From: Acidimicrobiia bacterium
Lineage (GTDB): Bacteria; Actinomycetota; Acidimicrobiia; IMCC26256; BP-133
Assembly: GCA_025934385.1 (NCBI GenBank)
Contig: JAICYE010000119.1
Coordinates: 1 to 6,721 of the forward strand
Length of the DNA stretch: 6,721 nucleotides
Direction of reading: 5' to 3'
Shown here: positions 1-5,246 of the stretch, piece by piece
How positions within the stretch are numbered: the stretch's first letter is position 1
How the letters are laid out: each line of letters opens with the position of its first letter
Made by a program: the position numbers and the translations under genes
Notes under the pieces: model-generated
Seen by the model: only the letters and a program-made list of their open reading frames with translations
What the model was told of the DNA's origin: nothing
Databases searched by the model: none

Positions 1-1
1 C

Positions 2-1840
2 CCAAACCCGCCCGGCGGGCTCGGGGCCGGCTCCGCCGCCACCGCCAAGCTCCTGAACAGCGATCCCACGGCGACCGTGGCCATGCTCGGCGACGGCGCC
101 TACGACCTCACCCGGCCGACCGCCGGGAGCGACGCCACCGCCTACCAGAACTGCTACGACCCGACGTGGGGCCAGGCCGGCATCAAGGCCCGCACCCGCC
201 CGGCGCCCGGCGACAACGAGTACGAGGGCAGCCCCCAGGCGGCCGACTACTACGCCTACTTCAACGGCGCGGGCCCGTGCTCCGGGCCGGGGGCCGCCCC
301 TCCGGCCTGTCCGGCCGGCCCCAACGGGCTCGGCTACTACAGCTACGACCTGGGTGCGTGGCACATCGTCGTCCTCAACGCGCAGTGCGACCCGACCCAG
401 GGCGGCCCGCTCGGCGACACCGCCCTCGACGGGTGCGGCGCCAACAGCTCGATGGGGAAGTGGCTCTCCGCCGACCTCGCCGCCCACCCCACGGCCTGCA
501 CCCTGGCCTACTGGCACGAACCCCGCTTCTTCTCCTTCACCAGCGCCGGTACGACCCCGCTGAGCGGTAACACCAACTACGACTCGGATCCCACCATGGA
601 CGCCATGTGGGAGATCCTCCAGAGCCACCGGGCCGACGTCGTCCTCAACGGCCACCGGCACGTCTACGAGCGGTTCCCCCAGCAGGTGCTGGCGTCGCCC
701 TCGGGCGGCGGGCCCGGCGTCCCCGACCCCGCCAACGGCATCCGCGAGTTCGTCGTCGGCACCGGCGGCGGGCCGCACCACCACTTCGACCCGGACCCGC
801 GGACCGACCCGACCCAGACGGTCTACGAGCCGAACAGCGAGGTCCACATCCAGGAGACCTTCGGCGTGCTGAGCCTCACGCTCCACGACGGCACCTACGA
901 CTGGAAGTTCCTCGACGCCGGCAGCCCCGGCAAGCCCGCCGGCACAGTGCTCGACTCCGGCACCGACACCTGCCACGGCGCACCGGGGGCGACCACGACC
1001 ACCTCGGTCACCACGGCGCCGGCCGGTCCGACCCCGACCACCACTCTCGGGGCGCCGAGCCCCGGCGGTCCGGCGCCGAACCACCCGGCGCCCGGTTACT
1101 GGATGGTTGACTCTGCCGGCACCGTCTACCCCTTCGGCGCCGCCACCGGCCAGGGCAATGGCGCACCCTCGCCGGGCGCCACGACCACCGCCCTGCGGCC
1201 CACCCCCGACGGCCAGGGCTACTGGGTCGTCGATTCCGCCGGCGTGGTCACGGCTCGAGGCTCAGCGCCGCCGCTCGGGAGCCTGGCGGCCGGATCACTC
1301 CAGGTCGGCGAGGCCGTCACCAGCCTGTCGGCGACCCCCAGCGGACGGGGCTACTGGCTCTTCACCAACCGGGGCCGCGTCTTCACGTTCGGCGATGCGG
1401 TCTCCTTCGGTGACATGTCGAAGGTGAAGCTCAACGGTCCCGTGCTGGACTCCGTTCCCACCCCGTCGGGCAGGGGCTACTACATGGTCGCCTCCGACGG
1501 CGGCATCTTCGCCTTCGGGGATGCTCTCTTCGCCGGGTCCATGGGCGGCCGGCACCTCAACGCCCCCGTCGAGGGCCTCGTCCCCGTCCCCGGCACGAGC
1601 AGCGGCTACTGGCTCGTGGCGTCGGACGGCGGCGTCTTCGCCTTCAACGCCCCGTTCCGGGGCTCCATGGGGGCCACCCACCTCAGCAAACCCGTCAGCG
1701 GCATGGTCGCCTACGGCAACGGCTACCTCATGGTCGGCGCCGACGGCGGCATCTTCGACTTCTCCGACCAGCCGTTCGTCGGTTCCCTCGGCGCCAATCC
1801 GCCGGCCCGCCCGATCGTCTCGGTGGCCGCCCTGCCCTGA
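2..1840 (+). CDS. Secreted calcineurin-like metallophosphoesterase with C-terminal six-repeat module (5'-truncated)
   Basis: The frame is open from base 2 to a TGA at 1838-1840 (612 visible residues), so the true start, signal peptide and first metal motif (D-x-H) lie upstream of the window. The GTG at 77 is internal: the protein-like sequence continues before it. Seen: GDGAYD (nt 89-106, second metal block), YDPTWG, PGDNEY (nt 206-223, at the place of the usual GNHE), YWHEPRF with a metal-ligand-type His at nt 515-517, and GHRHVYER (nt 650-673). This order is that of purple-acid/alkaline phosphatase-like phosphoesterases, which hydrolyse phosphate esters at a bimetal centre. Seven Cys in the catalytic part fit an exported, disulfide-bonded protein. 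A Thr/Pro-rich linker (about nt 977-1093) leads to six GYW-type repeats (nt 1094-1837). It is convergent with the GH26-like gene at 2229-4265, which ends in the same module. Substrate is unknown; phosphomonoester or phosphodiester cannot be told from sequence. Confidence 0.85.
   Translation, partial: PNPPGGLGAGSAATAKLLNSDPTATVAMLGDGAYDLTRPTAGSDATAYQNCYDPTWGQAGIKARTRPAPGDNEYEGSPQAADYYAYFNGAGPCSGPGAAPPACPAGPNGLGYYSYDLGAWHIVVLNAQCDPTQGGPLGDTALDGCGANSSMGKWLSADLAAHPTACTLAYWHEPRFFSFTSAGTTPLSGNTNYDSDPTMDAMWEILQSHRADVVLNGHRHVYERFPQQVLASPSGGGPGVPDPANGIREFVVGTGGGPHHHFDPDPRTDPTQTVYEPNSEVHIQETFGVLSLTLHDGTYDWKFLDAGSPGKPAGTVLDSGTDTCHGAPGATTTTSVTTAPAGPTPTTTLGAPSPGGPAPNHPAPGYWMVDSAGTVYPFGAATGQGNGAPSPGATTTALRPTPDGQGYWVVDSAGVVTARGSAPPLGSLAAGSLQVGEAVTSLSATPSGRGYWLFTNRGRVFTFGDAVSFGDMSKVKLNGPVLDSVPTPSGRGYYMVASDGGIFAFGDALFAGSMGGRHLNAPVEGLVPVPGTSSGYWLVASDGGVFAFNAPFRGSMGATHLSKPVSGMVAYGNGYLMVGADGGIFDFSDQPFVGSLGANPPARPIVSVAALP
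1094..1837 (+). repeat. C-terminal six-repeat propeller-like module of the phosphoesterase
   Basis: Six repeats begin at the GY of GYWMVDSAG, GYWVVDSAG, GYWLFTNRG, GYYMVASDG, GYWLVASDG and GYLMVGADG, with spacings of 41, 44, 42, 43 and 39 residues. The best-kept unit reads GYW-(L/M)-V-A-S-D-G-G-(I/V)-F-A-F-(G/N), then F-x-G-S-M-G-(G/A), then (A/K)-P-V and a variable turn. Repeat 2 has lost the F-G-D-A core (VTARGSAPP). The pattern of short beta strands and glycine turns suggests a six-bladed beta-propeller; that fold is inferred. No catalytic residues are evident, so a binding or surface-association role is likely. Such repeats recur in actinobacterial secreted proteins, but I cannot name a family with certainty. 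Confidence 0.8.
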
Positions 1841-1876
1841 GCGGGCCCTCCTTTCTGCGATCTCTCGCCGATCGCT

Positions 1877-1899
1877 GAGCCCTGATCGCCGCTGGGCTC
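1877..1899 (+). terminator. Possible weak terminator hairpin after the phosphoesterase
   Basis: GAGCCC (1877-1882) pairs with GGGCTC (1894-1899) around an 11-base loop, starting 36 bases after the phosphoesterase stop. A U-G pair (1876/1900) could extend the stem. There is no T-tract, and in DNA this GC-rich 6-bp stems arise easily by chance. Position is the main support. Confidence 0.3.
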
Positions 1900-2173
1900 G
1901 TCGGATCGACGCCTCGGTGGCGCACCCGGCGCAGCCCCTGTCACCGAAACTCCAACGCGGCCACCGGCGGCGGCACCGTGGCGACGACGTCGACGCCGGC
2001 CGCTTCCAGTGGCGCCGGCACGTTCAAGTCCGACGAGGACCCCGCCCACGAAGCAGCCGAGAGCCCCGGAGCGGGAGACACAGGAAGACGCCGCCGATGC
2101 CGCTTCCGGCCGCAGGGCGTCGTCGGCCTCGAGCAGCCTCTCGGTTCAGGAGTAGGAGTCGAGGCGCGCAGTG

Positions 2174-2212
2174 GCGGGCGGGGCCGGCCAACATTGACCG
2201 TGCCCCGCCCGC
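2174..2212 (-). terminator. Strong GC-rich terminator hairpin of the GH26-like gene, possibly bidirectional
   Basis: GCGGGCGGGGC (2174-2184) and GCCCCGCCCGC (2202-2212) form a perfect 11-bp stem around a 17-base loop. The loop has an inner CGG/CCG pairing (2185-2187 with 2198-2200) that leaves one unpaired base (2201). The hairpin begins 16 bases after the TAG stop of the minus-strand hydrolase, the usual place for a terminator. No T-tract follows on either strand, which is common for actinobacterial hairpin terminators. It lies between convergent genes and could stop transcripts from both sides. Confidence 0.65.
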
Positions 2213-2228
2213 TGGCGCGAAGGTCGTG

Positions 2229-4265
2229 CTAAGAGACTGCGGCGACGGCGACGATGGGCCGGGCCGGCGGGTGGCCGCCGAGGGACCCGGCGAACGGCGA
2301 GGACGAGAAGTCGAAGATGCCGCCGTCCTGCGCCACCATGAGATAGCCGTCGCCGTAGCGGACCATGCCGGTCACCGGCTTGGCCAGCGCCGTTCCCCCC
2401 ATCGAGCCCTTGAACGCCGCGTCGAAGGCGAAGATGACGCCATCGGAGGCGACGAGCCAGTAGCCGGTGCCGTCGCCGTCGGGGACGAGGGACTCGACCG
2501 GGGCGTTGAGCCGCTTGCCGCCCATCGAACCGTCGAACTTGGCGTCGCCGAAGGCGAAGATGCCACCGTCGGAGGCGACCATGTAGTAGCCCCTGCCCGA
2601 CGGCGTGGCCACCGATCCGAGGACGGGCCCGTTCAGCGTCAGGCGCGACACGTCGCCCAGGAACGTGGCGTCGCCGAAGGGTACCGCCCGGCCCCGGCTG
2701 GTGAAGATCCAGTAGCCCTTCCCGGTCGGGGTGGCGGACAGGCTGGTGGCGTGTTCACCGGCGGCCAGGTGACTCGTGTCGAGGTTGCCGAGGGCGGTGG
2801 CGTCGCCGGTGGGCGTGACCCGCCCGTCCGTCGACAGGATCCAGTAGCCCTGGCCCGACGGCGTCGGCTCGAGATCGACGCCCGCCACGCCGGCCGGGCC
2901 GTCGCCGAAACCCTTGGCCGCGCCGAACGGGTAGACCTTCGAATCGGCGCCGAGCATCCAGTAGCCCTTGGACACGGCGGCGGCCTGGTCGCCCCAATCA
3001 GGTGGGGTTACGGGCGGCGCGCCGGGGCCGGGCGTCGGGCAGGCGCAGCCGGGTGGCGGCGGCGTGACCGTTGCGCCGTGGCCGTAGGGTGCCTCGGCGA
3101 GGGTGTCCTTGTGGTTGAAGTAGGGGTCGGCGGCCATGTCCTTCCAGGCCTGGTAGGCCTCCGGGGATGACTCCAGCCACCATGCGTTGCCCAGCCCGTT
3201 GGCGTTCTGGGTGTCGAAGTACAGGAAGGCGACGATGTTGGGGTAGTGCTGGGTCAGCGCCGTGTGCATGGCCTTGATCCAGTTGGCCTTGTCGCCGGGG
3301 TTGTTCTCCTGCACGCCGGTCTCGCCGACCATCATCGGCTTGTTGTGGGGGGCGGCCCAGTTGTAGAAGGCCTGGAACAGCTCCTGGAACGGCTCGTAGC
3401 GGGTGCCGGCCTTGTTGGGGGCCCAGTTGTACCCGTCGGCGCACATCCAGTCGACGACGTCGTCGCCGGGGTAGTAGGCCTGGGCGCCCAGGGGGTTGAT
3501 GGCGTGGTCCGGCGCCAGGTTGGGGTCGGACTGGCCCGACGGCGGATAGAAGTCCAGTGACACCGGGCACCACACCCACACGGCGTTGGTGTTGCCGTCC
3601 TTGGCGAAGCGGTCGTGGATGTAGCGCCAGGCCTTGATGTAGTCCTGCGGGGTGTGGGAATTGCTGGCCTTGCTGGGACGGGTCCCGTCCGGTTCCCAGA
3701 ACCACCGGAGGAAGAACGGCGCGCCCAGGGCCTGGAGCCGGGTGGCGGCGGCGTCGATGGCGGCGTCGTACTTCCCGTTGACAATGTCGATCACATCGGC
3801 GCCGCCCCAGGAGATCAGCGGGATGCGGCCGTTCTGGATGTCCCAGGTCTCCCGCCAGCCCGGCAACGTCGGCTTGGCGCCGGAGAGCGGCTTGGCGGCG
3901 TCGAAGTTGGCGTAGTAGTGGTTGTCGATGTCCATCGTGCGGCCGGCGTCCGCCTCCCGCTGGGTGATGCCCATGTCGGCGGCCGTCTTCGCCGTGGGCG
4001 AGTCGGGAATCGTGTGGATCCCGAACAGCGCGCCCTCCGACGGCACGAGCCGCCCGGTCGGCCGGGGCGGCATCGGGTCGGGCGGGGTGGGCGCCGGCGG
4101 ATCGACGTAGGGAACCGTCTTGGCTGGCGTCGCCGCCTGCGCCGTCATGGGCGCCGAGCCGCCGAACACGGACGCCAGCGCCAGGACGGCCACAGCCCCG
4201 GCGAGAATGGGGCGGTGCCCCGGGCGGCGTACACGAGCAGCGACGGCGGTCCGGTATCTGCGCAC
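2229..4265 (-). CDS. Secreted GH26-like glycoside hydrolase with C-terminal six-repeat module (paralogue A)
   Basis: A complete 678-residue protein. The GTG start at 4265 is chosen because GGAGGAG sits 7 bases upstream; the stop is TAG. Residues 1 to about 44 form an Arg-rich n-region, a hydrophobic core (ILAGAVAVLALASVFGG) and a TAQA cleavage-like site, so it is exported by Sec. A Pro-rich stretch (51-70) precedes a GH26-like (beta/alpha)8 domain, about 72-388. Seen: FFLRWFWEPDG with candidate acid/base Glu191; YYPGDDVVDWM and ADGYNW, close to the GH26 pattern YYPGD-x-(V/Y)-VDW; and KPMMVGETG with candidate nucleophile Glu315. GH26 enzymes are retaining beta-mannanases and related beta-glycanases; the substrate here is not determined. 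The usual His before the acid/base Glu is Trp. Cys233 and Cys275 are shared with paralogue B. A linker with a CAC motif (407-409) leads to six repeats (434-678). An inactive or distant clan GH-A member is the main alternative. Confidence 0.83.
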   Translation of the reverse strand: MRRYRTAVAARVRRPGHRPILAGAVAVLALASVFGGSAPMTAQAATPAKTVPYVDPPAPTPPDPMPPRPTGRLVPSEGALFGIHTIPDSPTAKTAADMGITQREADAGRTMDIDNHYYANFDAAKPLSGAKPTLPGWRETWDIQNGRIPLISWGGADVIDIVNGKYDAAIDAAATRLQALGAPFFLRWFWEPDGTRPSKASNSHTPQDYIKAWRYIHDRFAKDGNTNAVWVWCPVSLDFYPPSGQSDPNLAPDHAINPLGAQAYYPGDDVVDWMCADGYNWAPNKAGTRYEPFQELFQAFYNWAAPHNKPMMVGETGVQENNPGDKANWIKAMHTALTQHYPNIVAFLYFDTQNANGLGNAWWLESSPEAYQAWKDMAADPYFNHKDTLAEAPYGHGATVTPPPPGCACPTPGPGAPPVTPPDWGDQAAAVSKGYWMLGADSKVYPFGAAKGFGDGPAGVAGVDLEPTPSGQGYWILSTDGRVTPTGDATALGNLDTSHLAAGEHATSLSATPTGKGYWIFTSRGRAVPFGDATFLGDVSRLTLNGPVLGSVATPSGRGYYMVASDGGIFAFGDAKFDGSMGGKRLNAPVESLVPDGDGTGYWLVASDGVIFAFDAAFKGSMGGTALAKPVTGMVRYGDGYLMVAQDGGIFDFSSSPFAGSLGGHPPARPIVAVAAVS
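2232..2966 (-). repeat. C-terminal six-repeat propeller-like module of GH26-like paralogue A
   Basis: Repeats start at residues 434, 473, 517, 559, 601 and 640, with spacings of 39, 44, 42, 42 and 39, matching the phosphoesterase module almost repeat for repeat. Each position resembles its counterpart in the phosphoesterase more than its neighbours in the same protein; for example, repeat 3 carries TSLSATP before GYW and RGR after it in both. The module therefore spread as a whole unit. Nucleotides 2548-2603 (minus strand) match 1463-1518 (plus strand) with one mismatch in 56 bases. Confidence 0.8.
3336..3389 (-). repeat. 54-bp inverted repeat arm (pair of 6039-6092)
   Basis: Base-by-base comparison shows that the reverse complement of this segment is identical to 6039-6092 over all 54 bases. 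It encodes the helix before the nucleophile strand in both GH26-like paralogues (FQELFQAFYNW, then APHNKP). Identity includes synonymous third positions, so it reflects recent duplication or gene conversion rather than protein constraint alone. Confidence 0.85.
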
Positions 4266-4272
4266 GACGAAA

Positions 4273-4279
4273 CTCCTCC
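4273..4279 (-). promoter_or_regulatory. Ribosome binding site of GH26-like paralogue A
   Basis: On the minus strand GGAGGAG lies 7 bases before the GTG at 4265-4263, a strong Shine-Dalgarno at ideal spacing. It fixes this non-ATG start and includes the full signal peptide in the product. Confidence 0.85.
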
Positions 4280-4347
4280 GGGGGGTGAGGGCGCGGAGTG
4301 GCCCACGTGCGAGTTCACCCTTGCTGCGCTGCTCCCCTCTTTTCGCG

Positions 4348-4391
4348 ATTCAGGGAGTATTCAGGCCCCGATCAGACGGTCTTCAGGGGCC
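4348..4391 (+). promoter_or_regulatory. Four-unit, 11-bp-phased direct repeat, candidate operator
   Basis: Four consecutive 11-base units start at 4348, 4359, 4370 and 4381: ATTCAGGGAGT, ATTCAGGCCCC, GATCAGACGGT and CTTCAGGGGCC. All share TCAG at the same offset (4350, 4361, 4372, 4383); three share TTCAGG. An 11-bp head-to-tail period is the layout bound by OmpR/PhoB-family response regulators, such as the actinobacterial PhoP PHO box, whose units have a GTTCACC-like core. The core here differs (TCAGG), so the regulator is unknown. The array is 83 bases or more upstream of the hydrolase A start and about 100 bases upstream of the methyltransferase start. Confidence 0.45.
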
Positions 4392-4392
4392 T
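4363..4392. repeat. 7-bp inverted repeat in the divergent control region
   Basis: AGGCCCC (4363-4369) and GGGGCCT (4386-4392) are perfect reverse complements separated by 16 bases. Inside lies a smaller near-central pair, AGA/TCT. It overlaps the last units of the phased array, so it may be part of one operator. It lies between two gene starts and has no T-tract, so a terminator is unlikely. Confidence 0.4.
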
Positions 4393-4489
4393 CGCACCAT
4401 AGATGGCCGGCAGTTTCGTTCATCAGTTGCTCACCGGTTGTGGCCGATCCTGGCGCGATCGCTCCCCTCACCAAAGGCGACCTTGTCCC

Positions 4490-5245
4490 ATGACGACGCA
4501 GACGTCTCCCGCGGCGCTTGCCGGCGCCGTTGACGCCGACGACCTCGGTATCAGCGCCCAGGCTCGGGCGCTCCCCGATCTCGACCGGGTCCTGGACGCC
4601 CTGGCCCGGCGGGCTGACGCCCCGCCCGGCGCCCTGCTGGACGTCGGCTGCGGTATGGGCGCCCTCACCCGCCACATCGGCCGGCGGCTGTCGATCCAAC
4701 GCCTCATCGGCGTCGACATCGACCGTGACCGGCTGGCGGTGGCTGCCGCCCGGGGCATCGAGACCCACGTTGTCGAGCTGGAGAGCGGGACGATCCCTGT
4801 CCCGTCCCGCTCCGTCGGGCTCGTCACCTGCTTCGGCGTCCTGGCCTATCTGCCGCTCTACGACCAGGCGCTGAGCGAGGCGGCCCGCGTCCTCGAGGAC
4901 GGCGGCTTCTTCCTCTTCTCGATGCCGAACCTCGCCAGCCCCCACAACCGCCTCGCGCTGCTGCTCGGCTACCAGCCGTCGCAGGTCGACGTGTCGTCGC
5001 CCTCCCGGGGGGCGGGCACCCTTCACCGCCACTCCCTCAACCGCCAGGGCATGCCGCCGCTGCTCCACGCCGCCACCCTGCGGTGCATGAAGGAGCTGCT
5101 CGACGACTACGGCTTCGACGTGGTGCTGGCCCGCGGCTTCGATCCCCGTCCGTTCCGCAACGGCGTCATGCGCCGGGCCGCCGGCCACCTGCCGTCGTGG
5201 AGCCGGCGGTTCCTCGTTCTCGCCCACAAGCGGCCGGCGGTCTGA
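4490..5245 (+). CDS. Class I SAM-dependent methyltransferase, glycan-cluster type
   Basis: Predicted 251-residue soluble cytoplasmic enzyme transferring a methyl group from S-adenosylmethionine. Motif I is LLDVGCGMGALT (residues 49-60), the acidic end of strand 2 is IGVDIDRDRL (Asp76/Asp78), followed by TCFGVLAYLPLYDQ and ARVLEDGGFFLFSMPN, all typical of the Methyltransf_11/23 fold. The section SMPNLASPHNRLALLLGYQP resembles methyltransferases I associate with exopolysaccharide and other glycan clusters, so a sugar or polyprenyl-linked glycan acceptor is plausible but inferred. ATG 4490 is preferred: the in-frame ATG at 4403 would add 29 Arg-rich residues lacking family features and would run through the control region. 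The ribosome site is weak (AAAGG at 4473-4477, 12 bases away). The stop TGA is one base before the next ATG, so it is probably co-transcribed with the second hydrolase. Confidence 0.85.
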   Translation: MTTQTSPAALAGAVDADDLGISAQARALPDLDRVLDALARRADAPPGALLDVGCGMGALTRHIGRRLSIQRLIGVDIDRDRLAVAAARGIETHVVELESGTIPVPSRSVGLVTCFGVLAYLPLYDQALSEAARVLEDGGFFLFSMPNLASPHNRLALLLGYQPSQVDVSSPSRGAGTLHRHSLNRQGMPPLLHAATLRCMKELLDDYGFDVVLARGFDPRPFRNGVMRRAAGHLPSWSRRFLVLAHKRPAV

Positions 5246-5246
5246 C

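Larger units (their letters stand above)
1841..2228. other. Convergent intergenic region, no convincing gene
   Basis: This 388-base gap separates the 3' ends of two convergent genes. The open frames crossing it are arginine/proline-rich, have no recognisable domain, and run on through the hairpin at 2174-2212 or into the flanking genes on the wrong strand. I therefore call none. It holds a weak hairpin near the phosphoesterase end (1877-1899), an inverted repeat GCCTCGA/TCGAGGC (2126-2132 and 2159-2165), and a strong hairpin near the hydrolase end (2174-2212). I see nothing else supportable. Confidence 0.7.
4266..4489. promoter_or_regulatory. Divergent control region between GH26-like A and the methyltransferase/GH26-like B pair
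   Basis: This 224-base non-coding stretch lies between two outward-facing genes and should hold promoters for both. It is visibly less GC-rich in its centre (about 4338-4362). I find no convincing -35/-10 pair for either side. It does contain a phased repeat array (4348-4391) and an inverted repeat (4363-4392), described separately. A single GTTCACC occurs at 4313-4319. Confidence 0.6.

Noticed and set aside
1978..2232. Possible 84-residue small gene in the convergent gap
   Set aside because: It starts with GTG, has no Shine-Dalgarno, a low-complexity product, and runs through the strong hairpin into the end of the opposite gene.
1521..3170. Long plus-strand open frame (549 codons) running across both convergent genes
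   Set aside because: It overlaps the phosphoesterase 3' end out of frame and the hydrolase on the antisense strand, passes through the strong hairpin, and its product is Arg/Ala/Pro-rich without domains. It is a by-product of GC-rich third positions.
4455..4462. GCGATCGC palindrome, identical to the cyanobacterial HIP1 octamer
   Set aside because: Only a single copy was noticed, and GC-rich palindromes are expected by chance; nothing else suggests cyanobacterial DNA.
4331..4469. Direct repeat GCTCCCCTC at 4331-4339 and 4461-4469
   Set aside because: Nine bases, two copies 130 apart, with no phase or symmetry; likely coincidence.
4403..4489. Upstream start extending the methyltransferase by 29 residues
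   Set aside because: The extension is Arg/Cys-rich, unlike the N-termini of this fold, and lies in the divergent control region; ATG 4490 gives a normal-length enzyme. Not fully excluded, because neither start has a strong ribosome site.
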